46,437 nucleotides of DNA from Hyphomicrobiales bacterium (GTDB taxonomy: Bacteria > Pseudomonadota > Alphaproteobacteria > Rhizobiales > Methyloligellaceae): positions 1 to 46,437 of the forward strand of contig JAJFHQ010000055.1 of NCBI GenBank assembly GCA_021775525.1, read 5' to 3'. A program made the translations under genes and the position numbers. The notes under the pieces are model-generated. The model made no database searches. It was given only the letters and a program-made list of their open reading frames with translations, and had not been told where the DNA came from. Positions 33,485 through 42,983 of this stretch are shown in pieces (the first letter of the stretch is position 1; every line of letters starts with the position of its first letter).

Positions 33485-35533
33485 ATGGCAGATGCCAAGG
33501 ACACTGGAGGTCATAGTCCGCGCTGTATTGCGCTGGTAGGCCCTTACTTAAGCGGTAAGACGACGCTCTTGGAAGCGATCCTCGCACGCACAGGGGCCAT
33601 AACACGGCAAGGCACCATTGCCGACAAAAACACGGTCGGCGACGCAAGCCAGGAGGCTCGCGATCACGGCATGAGCGTAGAGCTCAATGTCGCACAAACT
33701 GAATTTCTCGGAGACTCATATACATTCATCGATTGCCCTGGCTCGGTCGAGTTCCAGCATGAGGTCAGCGCGGCATTGACGGCGTGCGATGCGGCCGTTG
33801 TCGTGTGCGAGCCGGACGATAAAAAGGTGCCTGCACTGCAGCTTATCCTGAAGCAGCTTGAAGATCGTGGAATTCCCCATTTCCTGTTTTTGAACAAGAT
33901 CGACAAGGCGGAAGGTCGCGTTCGCGATATCCTTCCTATTTTGCAGCCCGCAAGCACCAGGCCGATGGTGCTCAGGCAAATCCCCATATGGGAGAATGAA
34001 ATTGCTACAGGTTTCGTGGATCTGGCGCTGGAGCGCGCCTTTGTATACCGCGAGCACCAGCCCAGCGAAGTCATCGACATGCCGGGAGACCTGACCGAGC
34101 GTGAAAAAGAAGCCCGCTTCACAATGCTGGAGCAGCTTGCTGATTATGATGACGAACTGATGGAGCAACTTCTGGAAGACGTCGAGCCGCCCAAGGATAA
34201 GGTGTTTGATGATCTTTCCAAGGAGTTGAAAGACGGCGAAATCTGCCCGGTACTTCTCGGCGCGGCGGAGAATGGCAACGGTATCCTGCGTTTGCTGAAG
34301 GCTCTGCGTCATGAAGCACCTTCAGTTTCGCAGACCGTTGAACGGCTCGGTGTCGCCGATGCCCCGTCATGCGCGCATGTCTTGAAGACGTTCCACACCG
34401 AGCATGGTGGCAAGCTGACATTGGCACGCATACTGACCGGTACATTCGCTGACAGCAGCTCTGTATATATGAACGGCAAGGATGAGCGGATTTCGGGCAT
34501 CTTCACTTTGATGGGACAGGACCCTGTTAAGGGTGGTGACGCTGGTCCGGGCGCAACGGTCGCTTTCGGACGGATGGAGACCGTTAGGACTGGCGATACA
34601 TTGAGTGGTGAAAAGGGGAAGGAGGTCAGCATCGAGACCCCGGAGCCGCCACCACCGGTGATGGGGATGGCACTCACGGCGAGCGAACGTAAGGACGAGG
34701 TCAAGATGACCGCAGCGATTGCCAAGATCATTGAGGAAGACCCTTCGATCTCCCTTGTTCATTCACAGGACCTTGGTGAAATGATCATCTGGGGGCAGGG
34801 CGAGATGCATCTGCGTGTCGCGCTTGAACGGCTCAAAAGTAAATATGGCATAGCCGCACAAACCCATCCGCGTCACGTGCCCTACAAGGAGACGATCAAG
34901 AAATCCATCGAGATACGCGGTCGTCACAAGAAACAGTCTGGCGGTCATGGCCAGTTTGGCGATGTGGTGATCGATATCAAACCTCTGCCACGCGGTTCGG
35001 GTTTTGAATTCTCCGATACAATCACCGGGGGCGTCGTTCCCAAGCAATATATCCCGTCGGTTGAAACCGGTGTCAGGGAGTTTCTGGTCAGAGGCCCATA
35101 CGGCTTTCCTGTTGTGGATGTCGCCGTGTGCCTGAAGGACGGCTCCTATCACAGCGTAGACTCATCAGATCAAGCCTTCAAAATGGCTGGCTCATTGGCA
35201 ATGCGCGAGGGTATGCCGCAATGTGCTCCCGTTCTGCTGGAACCGATCATGGCAGTTGAGATTGCCGTGCCATCGGATGCAACGGCCCGGATCAATCAGA
35301 TCATTTCCGGACACCGTGGCCAGATCCTCGGTTTTGATGGCCGGCCCGGATGGGAAGGCTGGGACCTCGTGCAGGCGAATATGCCGGAATCGGAATTGCA
35401 CAGCCTGATTGTTGAATTGCGTTCCGCGACTGCCGGCGTCGGCACCTATACTGCAACGTTCGATCACTTGGCCGAGTTGACCGGCAAGCTGGCGGATCAG
35501 GTGCTCGCCAGTCATAAGGCTGAAGCGGCCTAG
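33485..35533 (+). CDS. Elongation factor G-like GTP-binding protein lacking the catalytic His
   Basis: A 682-residue, five-domain EF-G homologue. The G1 loop is GPYLSGKTT (19-27, AHVDAGKTT in true EF-G). The G3 loop is DCPGSVEF (83-90), so Ser87 replaces the histidine of DTPGHVDF that activates GTP hydrolysis. The G4 motif NKID (137-140) is intact. Domains II-V follow, with HKKQSGGHGQFGDVVI (domain IV start) and LRSATAGVGTYTATFDHL (domain V) conserved. It belongs to the diverged EF-G paralogues of many bacteria rather than the housekeeping fusA, and no rpsL, rpsG or tufA lies beside it. GGAGG seven bases before the ATG supports the start. Its ribosomal role is unknown. Confidence 0.9.
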   Translation: MADAKDTGGHSPRCIALVGPYLSGKTTLLEAILARTGAITRQGTIADKNTVGDASQEARDHGMSVELNVAQTEFLGDSYTFIDCPGSVEFQHEVSAALTACDAAVVVCEPDDKKVPALQLILKQLEDRGIPHFLFLNKIDKAEGRVRDILPILQPASTRPMVLRQIPIWENEIATGFVDLALERAFVYREHQPSEVIDMPGDLTEREKEARFTMLEQLADYDDELMEQLLEDVEPPKDKVFDDLSKELKDGEICPVLLGAAENGNGILRLLKALRHEAPSVSQTVERLGVADAPSCAHVLKTFHTEHGGKLTLARILTGTFADSSSVYMNGKDERISGIFTLMGQDPVKGGDAGPGATVAFGRMETVRTGDTLSGEKGKEVSIETPEPPPPVMGMALTASERKDEVKMTAAIAKIIEEDPSISLVHSQDLGEMIIWGQGEMHLRVALERLKSKYGIAAQTHPRHVPYKETIKKSIEIRGRHKKQSGGHGQFGDVVIDIKPLPRGSGFEFSDTITGGVVPKQYIPSVETGVREFLVRGPYGFPVVDVAVCLKDGSYHSVDSSDQAFKMAGSLAMREGMPQCAPVLLEPIMAVEIAVPSDATARINQIISGHRGQILGFDGRPGWEGWDLVQANMPESELHSLIVELRSATAGVGTYTATFDHLAELTGKLADQVLASHKAEAA

Positions 35534-35553
35534 CAGCGTTTCATATGCAAACT

Positions 35554-35588
35554 AAAAAGGGCCGGGAGAATTTCCCCCGGCCCTTTTT
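35554..35588. terminator. Bidirectional rho-independent terminator
   Basis: The sequence aaaaagggccggg...cccccggcccttttt forms a long GC-rich stem flanked by A and T tracts on both sides. It ends the EF-G-like gene on one strand and the proline-rich gene on the other. Confidence 0.92.
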
Positions 35589-35627
35589 ACTGCCCTGTGG
35601 GCGCGCATCTCCTTTTGGGTCCTATCT

Positions 35628-37307
35628 CTATTGCACCGATGCGGATTTCGCGGCGCGATCATACCAGTGCACGGCCTTGGCTTCATTGGGCTGAACTCCG
35701 CGCACTCCGAGTTTCGCAAGGTGTTTCGGATCAAAACTGTTCCCCAGCTTGACCATGGCCCGTTTGCTGCCGCTGTTCGCGGCATATTCGAGCAACAACC
35801 TGGCTCCGGATACATCACCCTCCTGCAGGAGCGCATCGCCGCGGCTCAGCAACATATGAATTTCTTGCGGAGCCAGCTGCGATATCGCTTTTTCCGGGGC
35901 CGGGCTTTCAGGCACGGAAGCTACCTGGATGGCGACGCCAGGTTTCGCAAAGACGGTCTTTTCGCTCACCGCTTGAGGCGAGGCTGTGACGGTTTTCACT
36001 TTGTCCGCCGACACCACATCCACTTGCACCTTGTGTGTTTCAGGCACCTTGCCGTCGCTTTGCACCACGATAACTTCAAGCTCATAGGTCCCAGCTTTGA
36101 AATCAGTTCCCGTGGTCAGCGCGACATTGTTAATCTGTGACTCGTTCAGAAGCCAGTTTCCGGCACCCAGATCTTTTCCGGAAGATAATTTTGCGTTGCC
36201 GGGCACACCCTGGACCATGACCGACATTTCCGCATTGCCCGCAGTGGTGGGGAGGGGAATGTTCAAGGCTATGGGCTGTCCGACCGGACCGCGCGCTGAT
36301 GCACGGGATGCGGGTGCAGGTTGTGAAAGTGTTTCCATCGGCACTAGGTCATCATCCGGTGGTGTAATGGTAGATGGTGCCGGGATTGCTATGGCGGCAA
36401 CAGGTTTTACCGTGACATTCCCGGATGTCAGTGAGGCCTGAAGCTTAGGTTCAGGTTTTGCGGCTGTAACACCTGGTTTGACCGACGCAACTTTCTGTCC
36501 CTCCAGCAGCCACGGATTGGTGTGCAGCACCCAGGCAACACCGGCAGCAAAGACCAGCCCGGTAAGAGCAGTGTTAGCCACAAGCCCGAAACCGATACTG
36601 TTATTTTGCGGCGCTGCGATGGCCCCAGGTTCTGGTGACGGGTCTGGTGCGAGTCGGGCAGCCAAGGGTGGTAAATCCTCTGTTTCCGTTTCTGGGACTG
36701 GTGGAGGCGCAGGAGTTGGTTCAGACACCGGAGCGGGTTCAGTCTTTTGGTCCGGTATCTCCGCAGTCTCCGGCTTCACAAAGTCTGCAGCACTCTCTTC
36801 AGTTTCAGAGGGAAGTGTTGCTGCTGCATCCAGAACGGTATTTGCGGTATCGATGGTAACGCTCAACTGTTCCAGTAACTCCAGCAATTCCGGATCGGTG
36901 ACAAGAGGTTCGCCATTGATGTCGGTGGGCGTCTCGAATGTTCCCACGCCATGAGTGTTGTCAGAGTTTATTTCAGACGACTCTGACGGGTCTTGCGTTG
37001 GAAGAGACGGCGGCATCTGGATCACATGAGGGCATATTGCCTTTGACGCGGCAGTTTTTTGAAGCTTGGCAGTTTTTGTCTTGTCTTCGTCCGCGATGTC
37101 GATTGCACGCAAGGTCATTACCGGCGTGATTCTGGTGCTGGTTGACTGACCCTCTTTGGCCGGGGCCGGTGGCTTTGTCGTTTTTCGAGCAGGCGTGCGT
37201 TTTGCCTTTTTGGGGGCTGCGGTGCGGCGTGTGCGTGACTTTACCGGTTTTGACGCAACCGGTGTTTCGACGGCATCCTCCATGAGGATTTCAGATTGAC
37301 TGGCCAT
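35628..37307 (-). CDS. Proline-rich one-helix membrane protein with C-terminal Sel1-like repeats
   Basis: The 559-residue product has a basic N-terminal region (KSRTRRTAAPKKAKRTPARK), an acidic Pro/Glu/Thr-rich stretch, a single transmembrane helix (IGFGLVANTALTGLVFAAGVAWVL) and a periplasmic part. A beta-rich segment (GPVGQPIALNIPLPTT, MVQGVPGNAKLSSGKDLGAGNWLL) is followed by a C-terminal Sel1/TPR-like piece (LLSRGDALLQEGDVSGARLLLEYAANSGSKRAMVKLGNSFDPKHLAKL). The ATG at 37307 has GGAGC at good spacing; the frame runs to 37409. It lies 80 bases downstream of the TAXI gene and may be co-transcribed. Function unknown; the helix and repeats suggest an envelope scaffold. Confidence 0.8.
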   Translation of the reverse strand: MASQSEILMEDAVETPVASKPVKSRTRRTAAPKKAKRTPARKTTKPPAPAKEGQSTSTRITPVMTLRAIDIADEDKTKTAKLQKTAASKAICPHVIQMPPSLPTQDPSESSEINSDNTHGVGTFETPTDINGEPLVTDPELLELLEQLSVTIDTANTVLDAAATLPSETEESAADFVKPETAEIPDQKTEPAPVSEPTPAPPPVPETETEDLPPLAARLAPDPSPEPGAIAAPQNNSIGFGLVANTALTGLVFAAGVAWVLHTNPWLLEGQKVASVKPGVTAAKPEPKLQASLTSGNVTVKPVAAIAIPAPSTITPPDDDLVPMETLSQPAPASRASARGPVGQPIALNIPLPTTAGNAEMSVMVQGVPGNAKLSSGKDLGAGNWLLNESQINNVALTTGTDFKAGTYELEVIVVQSDGKVPETHKVQVDVVSADKVKTVTASPQAVSEKTVFAKPGVAIQVASVPESPAPEKAISQLAPQEIHMLLSRGDALLQEGDVSGARLLLEYAANSGSKRAMVKLGNSFDPKHLAKLGVRGVQPNEAKAVHWYDRAAKSASVQ

Positions 37308-37387
37308 TTTTTTGCTCCGTACTCGATACTCTTCGGACGTGGTTCGTTTTCGTGATGCGCAAGGTGCTGAACCGTTACGATCACCAT

Positions 37388-38512
37388 TCACTGTTTGGTC
37401 TGCTGCCACCGCTCGAATTCCTTAAACAGTGTTTCCAGTTGTGGCTGTGAAAGCGCGGTGCGGGGTCCCTGGGCCGCAACAAATTGTTTGAAGTCCTTCT
37501 TCATAGTGGCGCTGGATTTGGGCTGGTTATTCGCAAGCCACTGCCCGGCATGGGCAAACCGCGTCCAGCCAGGAAGTTTCGCAGCCAGGTTTACCTCCTG
37601 CCATTTGGGATGGCGCGGGGCTGTCTGGAATTTTTCAAATTTGGAAAAGAAGGCGTCGATGAACTTAACAACACGTTGGTGACGTGCGGTTCCCGGCCGC
37701 CAGTTGAACACAGCCATCACCGCACCTACGGCAATTGTATCTACGGCGGCTCCTTTTTGCACCAGACCCGGATAATCTTTGTCCGTCAGGCGGGCCGGCA
37801 GATATGTCTGTTGAAGTTTCCCGCCGTATGGAACCGGCAACAGCTGTAAGCCGGACTTGGCTTTCAGACTTGAGACAGCACGGGCAGGTTTCCCGGCTAC
37901 ATAGACCGTGGCAGCGAGTTCTCCCCGCTTTATTTTCTCCAGCGCCAGAGCCTGATCAAAATGGACCGGGATAACCTTGATGTCGAGGGCGGTGAAGACG
38001 GTGCTTGCCGTCATATCGGTGCCGCTGCCCTTGACGCCGAAATTCACTTTCTTTCCAGCAAGCTCCTTGACGTTTTTAATGCGGCTGGATGAGACAAGGT
38101 GGAATTCTTCATTGTATAGTTTGGTGATGTAGTGGATGCGCGACTCAATGTTGTAATGCACTGCCTGGCGTTTCATGAAGCTCAGCACGTCCGACTGAAC
38201 GATGCCGATATCCACGCCTTTAAGAAAAAGAATGTCGGTGATGTTTTGTACTGAACCCTTCCCCATGATGGGCAAAACACGCACCCGGTCGCCGTCATCA
38301 AGGACGGATGCCAGGTCCGTTGCAATCCGGATATAGGTGCCACCGATACCGCCAGATATAATGCCGACCCGCCCGCCATTCACGCGGGTGACCGTGGAAT
38401 TGTGCGACTGAATTGTGCTGCGATTGGCTGTTGTTTGAGTCTGTGCACTGATCGGCTCTGACCAGACAAGCAGTATCAAGGCCAAGCCAAAGGCTTTAAG
38501 AAAAGGCGCCAT
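37388..38512 (-). CDS. TAXI-family TRAP transporter solute-binding protein
   Basis: A signal peptide (about residues 1-24) precedes a periplasmic binding-protein fold with the TAXI start GGRVGIISGGIGGTYIRIATDLASVL. DILFLKGVDIGIVQSDVLSFMKRQ (about 93-116) and GKKVNFGVKGSGTDMTASTVFTALDIKV (about 153-180) are further family blocks. In TRAP systems this receptor captures an organic acid such as glutamate and passes it to DctM/DctQ-type membrane subunits. No such permease is adjacent, so it is an orphan or serves a distant permease. GGGAGGG just before the ATG supports the start. Confidence 0.92.
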   Translation of the reverse strand: MAPFLKAFGLALILLVWSEPISAQTQTTANRSTIQSHNSTVTRVNGGRVGIISGGIGGTYIRIATDLASVLDDGDRVRVLPIMGKGSVQNITDILFLKGVDIGIVQSDVLSFMKRQAVHYNIESRIHYITKLYNEEFHLVSSSRIKNVKELAGKKVNFGVKGSGTDMTASTVFTALDIKVIPVHFDQALALEKIKRGELAATVYVAGKPARAVSSLKAKSGLQLLPVPYGGKLQQTYLPARLTDKDYPGLVQKGAAVDTIAVGAVMAVFNWRPGTARHQRVVKFIDAFFSKFEKFQTAPRHPKWQEVNLAAKLPGWTRFAHAGQWLANNQPKSSATMKKDFKQFVAAQGPRTALSQPQLETLFKEFERWQQTKQ

Positions 38513-38863
38513 GGTTCCCTCCCGGACGCAAAAATTATCCCCATGCCCCCCGGCAAATTATGTCGTGCCCTGGAAGGGAAGATAGCTGAACCGTTGGGCG
38601 AGTTTTTGCCGAGACTGAGGCAAATGCCGATGAATTTAGGCGGCAATGGGCCCATTTCTTGATTTCTTAGCAATGGTGTTGAGGCCATCGGGCCAACCTT
38701 CTGACGTGTTACGCGCGAATGTGAATTCGCGTGGCACACGCATCCATGAGCGGGTTAGCGGCGTATATGAGGTTAACAGGAGGTGGGGGTGAGATCGCCA
38801 AATGGTGACTTGCATGCCCTGCGATGCAATTCTATCACAGCCTTGAGGACAGGGGAGAGAAGC
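38513..38863. promoter_or_regulatory. Divergent control region between TAXI and msrP genes
   Basis: The 351-base gap holds no supported gene. A perfect 7-bp inverted repeat CGCGAAT-gtga-ATTCGCG lies at 38714-38731 and is operator-like. An AGGAGG site (38778-38783) precedes a GTG at 38789 that is in frame with msrP and would add 25 residues before its Tat signal. Confidence 0.5.
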
Positions 38864-39826
38864 ATGCTGATCAAGAATGCAAGGGGATGGGAAATCCCTG
38901 AAAGTCTGGCGACGCCGGAGGATGTTTTCCTGAATCGGCGCAACTTTATCGCCGGGGCGGGCTCAATCGCTGCTGCGGGGGCCTTGCCGGGTCTGGCCTT
39001 TGCTGCTGACGATGCCGACCCGAGCGCGGACCTTTATCCCGCCAAGCGCAATGCCAAATATAAAATCCCCCTCGAACTGACGCCCGAAAAGGTCAATTTG
39101 ACCTACAATAATTTCTACGAGTTCGGCTCTCACAAGAAGATATCGGAGGCAGCGCAGGCACTGCCAATCCGCCCGTGGGAAGTGGTGTTCGACGGTGACG
39201 TGGAAAAACCGTTCAAGCTCGGTATCGATGAACTCATCCGCAAAATGACACTGCAGGAACGCCTCTATCGCCATCGCTGCGTCGAAGCCTGGTCCATGAC
39301 CATTCCCTGGTCCGGTTTCCCGATGAAGGATCTTGTGGCGCTCGCAAAGCCCCTGTCGAAGGCCAAGTATGTGCGCATGGAAACCTTCAAGAACCCGTCT
39401 GTAGCGCGCGGCCAGAAAGCAGCATGGTATCCTTGGCCCTATGTGGAGGGTCTGACCATCGAGGAAGCCACCAATGAGCTGGCCTTCATGGTGACGGGGG
39501 CTTACGGCAAACCCATGGCCAAGCAGTTCGGGGCGCCACTGCGTCTCGCCGTGCCATGGAAATACGGTTTCAAGCACATCAAGTCGATCGTGCGCTTCAC
39601 CTTTACGGACACGCAGCCGAAGAGTTTCTGGGAACAGATCCAGGCGCGGGAATATGGATTCTGGGCAAACGTGAACCCGAAGGTCTCACACCCGCGCTGG
39701 AGCCAGGCCACCGAACGCGTGCTTGGAACCTCCATCCGTGTGCCAACCCTCCTTTTCAACGGCTACAAGGAATATGTCGCCGACATGTATAAAGGCATGG
39801 AGGACAAGCAGAGCACTTGGATGTAA
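38864..39826 (+). CDS. msrP: Protein-methionine-sulfoxide reductase, catalytic subunit MsrP
   Basis: A Tat signal (NRRNFIAGAG, R25-R26) leads to a molybdopterin-binding oxidoreductase of the YedY type. VNLTYNNFYEFG, YRHRCVEAWSMTIPWSGFPMKDL with the molybdenum-ligand C139, PLRLAVPWKYGFKHIKSIV and HPRWSQATER are all present. In the periplasm it reduces methionine sulfoxide in oxidised envelope proteins with electrons from the haem membrane subunit MsrQ. The msrQ gene is not adjacent here, which is unusual. GGGGAGAG before the ATG supports the start. CsoR converges on its 3' end, so it sits next to the copper module. Confidence 0.95.
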   Translation: MLIKNARGWEIPESLATPEDVFLNRRNFIAGAGSIAAAGALPGLAFAADDADPSADLYPAKRNAKYKIPLELTPEKVNLTYNNFYEFGSHKKISEAAQALPIRPWEVVFDGDVEKPFKLGIDELIRKMTLQERLYRHRCVEAWSMTIPWSGFPMKDLVALAKPLSKAKYVRMETFKNPSVARGQKAAWYPWPYVEGLTIEEATNELAFMVTGAYGKPMAKQFGAPLRLAVPWKYGFKHIKSIVRFTFTDTQPKSFWEQIQAREYGFWANVNPKVSHPRWSQATERVLGTSIRVPTLLFNGYKEYVADMYKGMEDKQSTWM

Positions 39827-39835
39827 TTCCCCGCA

Positions 39836-40141
39836 TCACGGTGTGTATCGGTCAAACAGGTCTATCAGCTCGCTGAATTTTTCCCGTTGTTCCTCCACGC
39901 TGCCGCTTCTGACGGCATCGGCAATACAGTGGTCTGCGTGATCTTTCAAGACTTCTGACTCGACTTTGCCAAGCGCCGCCCTAACCGCCCGCAACTGCGT
40001 GAGGATATCAATGCAGTAGCGCTCTTTTTCTATCATTTTGGAGACGCCGCGTACCTGTCCCTCTATGCGTGACAGTCGCGTAAGGCAGTCCTTGTGTCGT
40101 GGTTTCACTTCTATCGGTGCTCCTGGTGCTGTTTTTGTCAC
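39836..40141 (-). CDS. csoR: CsoR-type copper-sensing repressor
   Basis: A short all-helical regulator of the CsoR/RcnR family (CLTRLSRIEGQVRGVSKMIEKERYCIDILTQLRAVRAAL). The copper ligands C43, H68 and C72 have exactly the spacing of the Cys-His-Cys site of Mycobacterium tuberculosis CsoR (25 then 4 residues), which favours Cu(I) over nickel or formaldehyde sensing. The start is a GTG. It is divergent from the cytochrome c/CopA genes, with a matching operator between them, so Cu(I) binding should release the operon. Confidence 0.93.
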   Translation of the reverse strand: MTKTAPGAPIEVKPRHKDCLTRLSRIEGQVRGVSKMIEKERYCIDILTQLRAVRAALGKVESEVLKDHADHCIADAVRSGSVEEQREKFSELIDLFDRYTP

Positions 40142-40162
40142 TTGTAAATCAATCTAAACCAT

Positions 40163-40179
40163 ATACCCTATGGGGGTAT
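40163..40179. promoter_or_regulatory. CsoR operator
   Basis: ATACCCTATGGGGGTAT is a near-perfect palindrome with the ATACCC...GGGTAT form of CsoR sites. It lies in the 59-base gap between the csoR and cytochrome c starts. Confidence 0.88.
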
Positions 40180-40200
40180 CAGTGAACAGGTGATTTGCGC

Positions 40201-40632
40201 ATGAAAAGTTTTGGGAAGCTTTCAACATATGCCGTGCTGGGGGTCGTTTTAACGGGGGTCGTTCTCGCCTACAGCGGGGTTTTTGATAAGGACAAACAGG
40301 CAGTGGTCATTGATGTGCGTGTTCCTGAACTCTCGGCACAAGCACTCAAGGGCAAACAGGCATTCAATACAACTTGTGCCCAATGCCATGGTCAAAACGC
40401 TTCTGGAACGGACAAGGGGCCACCACTAATCCACCAGATTTACAATCCGGGACATCATGCGGATAAGGCCTTTCTGCTCGCCGCAAGGCGGGGTGTGCGC
40501 CAGCATCACTGGCCGTATGGCGACATGCCAAGGCAACCGCAAGTCACCAACAGAGAGCTTGCGGCGATTATAAAATATGTGCGGGAACTGCAGGTGGCGA
40601 ACGGCATTACATACAAACCGCACAGAATGTAG
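40201..40632 (+). CDS. Membrane-anchored c-type cytochrome in the copper operon
   Basis: An N-terminal helix ([19 protein letters not shown], residues 10-28) anchors or exports a class I cytochrome c with one haem motif CAQCH (59-63) and a candidate axial Met in YGDMPRQP. The ATG at 40201 is preferred to a TTG six bases upstream. It is directly controlled by the CsoR operator and precedes copA by 20 bases, so it should be copper-induced. It might donate electrons in periplasmic copper handling; that is inferred from position only. Confidence 0.9.
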   Translation: MKSFGKLSTYAVLGVVLTGVVLAYSGVFDKDKQAVVIDVRVPELSAQALKGKQAFNTTCAQCHGQNASGTDKGPPLIHQIYNPGHHADKAFLLAARRGVRQHHWPYGDMPRQPQVTNRELAAIIKYVRELQVANGITYKPHRM

Positions 40633-40652
40633 CTGTAAAGCGTACGCATGGG

Positions 40653-42983
40653 ATGCTTCACATGAACAAGATGACCCAAGCCGGCGAAGCTGAAGCGGCC
40701 ATCGATCCCGTCTGCGGTATGACCGTGAAGATCGAAGGCGCAAAACACATGGCGACCCATGAAGGCGCTCATTATTATTTTTGCCATGCGGGGTGCCTGA
40801 CCAAATTCGAAACTGATCCCCGGAAATATCTTGAGCCGCAACCCGAACCGGAACCAGCCCCTCCCGGAACAATTTTTACCTGCCCAATGGATCCGGAAAT
40901 CGTGCAGGAAGGACCAGGTACATGTCCAATATGCGGTATGGCACTGGAGCCGATGGGGATACCCACGGGAGATGAAGGGCCGAATCCCGAGTTGATCGAT
41001 TTCACGCAGCGTTTCTGGGTTGGTGCTGCATTCACCGTACCCCTGCTTTTCGTTGCGATGGGACCGTTGCTCGGACTGCCGGTCAAGCAGTGGCTTGGGC
41101 ACCGCACTGCTCCTTGGGTCGAGTTGTTTCTTGCGACTCCCGTAGTGCTTTGGTGCGGCTGGCCGTTTTTTCAGCGGTGCTGGGCATCTTTGGTAAATAG
41201 AAGCCCCAATATGTTTACGCTGATCGGGATGGGTGTTGGTGCCGCTTTTCTCTATTCGCTCATCGCAACAGCGACGCCCGGAATTTTCCCCGAAGCCTTT
41301 CGTGGGCAAGGTGGTGCTGTTGGCGTTTATTTCGAGGCGGCTGCCGTCATTGTGGTTCTGGTTCTGCTCGGTCAGTTGCTTGAGTTGCGGGCGCGCGAGC
41401 GCACCGGCGGAGCAATTCGGGCCCTGCTTGATCTCGCACCAAAGACGACCTTGCGCGTGAACGCAGACGGAAGTGATGAAGAGGTTCCGCTGGAACTGGT
41501 TCTTGCGGGCTATCAATTGCGTATTCGACCTGGCGATTCAATTCCCGTCGATGGGTTGGTTGTGGAAGGGCGTTCCTCGGTCGATGAATCCATGCTGACC
41601 GGAGAATCTGTGCCGGTGGAAAAGACACAAGGTGATGCGCTTACCGGCGGCACGCTCAACAAGTCCGGCAGCTTTATCATGGAAGCAAGGCGTGTCGGTG
41701 CGGAGACCATGCTCTCGCAAATCGTCAACATGGTTGCTGAGGCGCAGCGTAGCCGTGCGCCCATTCAGAAGCTGGCCGATGTTGTTGCGGGGTATTTCGT
41801 GCCAACGGTGGTGGGGGTGGCAGTCACCGCCTTTATTGCATGGTCAATATGGGGCCCTGATCCGGCGATGGCCTATGCCTTTATTGCTGCCGTGTCGGTG
41901 CTGATTATCGCGTGTCCCTGCGCGCTTGGATTGGCAACGCCGATGTCCATCATGGTCGCAACCGGGCGCGGAGCGCAGGCTGGTGTCCTCATCAAGAACG
42001 CGGAAAATCTGGAACGGTTTGCCGATGTGGACACGCTGATCGTCGACAAGACGGGAACGCTGACACTCGGCGCACCGAAAATGACTGATGTCATTGCCTT
42101 CAAGGGTTTAGATGAAGAGACCGTGCTGAAGATGGCAGCGAGCCTTGAGCGCGGTAGCGAACATCCTCTGGCCGAGGCCATCGTCGAAGGCGCGAAGGAG
42201 CGCAAAATAACCATTGGCAAGCCAACGGAGTTCGAAGCGGTAACCGGCATGGGCGTCAAAGGTGTCATCTCGGGCAAAGAGGTCGCACTGGGCAACATGG
42301 CAATGATGCGCGAGTTAGGCCTAGATCCCAAGACTCATTCGGACAAGGCCGATGCGCTTCGCACCGATGGGAAGACGGCCATGTTCGTGGTGATTGACGG
42401 CAAGCTGGCGGGGATCGTTGCCGTTGCCGACCCGATCAAGAAAACGACACCGGCAGCGCTACAGGCATTACACACAGAAGGTCTGCGCATCGTCATGGTC
42501 ACCGGCGACAATGCCCGAACGGCGAAAGCCATCGCCGGGAGGCTCGGCATTGATGACGTGCGCGCCGACGTCCTTCCGGACCAGAAAGCCCAAATCGTCA
42601 AGGAGCTTCAGAACAAGGGCGCAAAGGTTGCCATGGCCGGCGATGGCGTCAACGACGCGCCGGCTCTGGCACAAGCCGATGTCGGCATCGCCATGGGTAC
42701 TGGGGCTGACGTGGCTATTGAGAGTGCGGGCATTACGCTGTTGAAGGGTGACCTTAACGGCATCGTGCGTGCACGGCGCCTGTCGGAAGCGACAATGCGT
42801 AATATCAAGCAAAACCTGTTTTTCGCATTCGCTTACAATGCCGTTGGGGTACCGGTTGCTGCAGGTGTCCTGTATCCGGTTTTCGGTCTGTTGCTGTCTC
42901 CCATGATCGCGGCTGCGGCCATGAGTCTGTCCAGTGTGTCCGTGATCGGGAACGCTCTGCGCTTAAGGTCCGTCAGGCTCTAG
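40653..42983 (+). CDS. copA: Cu(I)-translocating P1B-type ATPase with YHS and heavy-metal-binding N-terminal domains
   Basis: The 776-residue protein begins with a YHS domain (DPVCGMTV...[16 protein letters not shown], about residues 17-62). An Asp/Glu/Pro spacer and a heavy-metal-binding domain ([27 protein letters not shown], about 76-102) follow in place of the usual HMA domains. Next are eight membrane helices with the CPC metal site C421-P-C423, the TGES actuator loop, the phosphorylated D465 in DKTGTLTLG, the HP motif (SEHPLAEAI) and the [10 protein letters not shown] hinge. It exports Cu(I) from the cytoplasm at the cost of ATP. The upstream cytochrome and CsoR operator place it under copper control. 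Confidence 0.95.
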   Translation: MLHMNKMTQAGEAEAAIDPVCGMTVKIEGAKHMATHEGAHYYFCHAGCLTKFETDPRKYLEPQPEPEPAPPGTIFTCPMDPEIVQEGPGTCPICGMALEPMGIPTGDEGPNPELIDFTQRFWVGAAFTVPLLFVAMGPLLGLPVKQWLGHRTAPWVELFLATPVVLWCGWPFFQRCWASLVNRSPNMFTLIGMGVGAAFLYSLIATATPGIFPEAFRGQGGAVGVYFEAAAVIVVLVLLGQLLELRARERTGGAIRALLDLAPKTTLRVNADGSDEEVPLELVLAGYQLRIRPGDSIPVDGLVVEGRSSVDESMLTGESVPVEKTQGDALTGGTLNKSGSFIMEARRVGAETMLSQIVNMVAEAQRSRAPIQKLADVVAGYFVPTVVGVAVTAFIAWSIWGPDPAMAYAFIAAVSVLIIACPCALGLATPMSIMVATGRGAQAGVLIKNAENLERFADVDTLIVDKTGTLTLGAPKMTDVIAFKGLDEETVLKMAASLERGSEHPLAEAIVEGAKERKITIGKPTEFEAVTGMGVKGVISGKEVALGNMAMMRELGLDPKTHSDKADALRTDGKTAMFVVIDGKLAGIVAVADPIKKTTPAALQALHTEGLRIVMVTGDNARTAKAIAGRLGIDDVRADVLPDQKAQIVKELQNKGAKVAMAGDGVNDAPALAQADVGIAMGTGADVAIESAGITLLKGDLNGIVRARRLSEATMRNIKQNLFFAFAYNAVGVPVAAGVLYPVFGLLLSPMIAAAAMSLSSVSVIGNALRLRSVRL

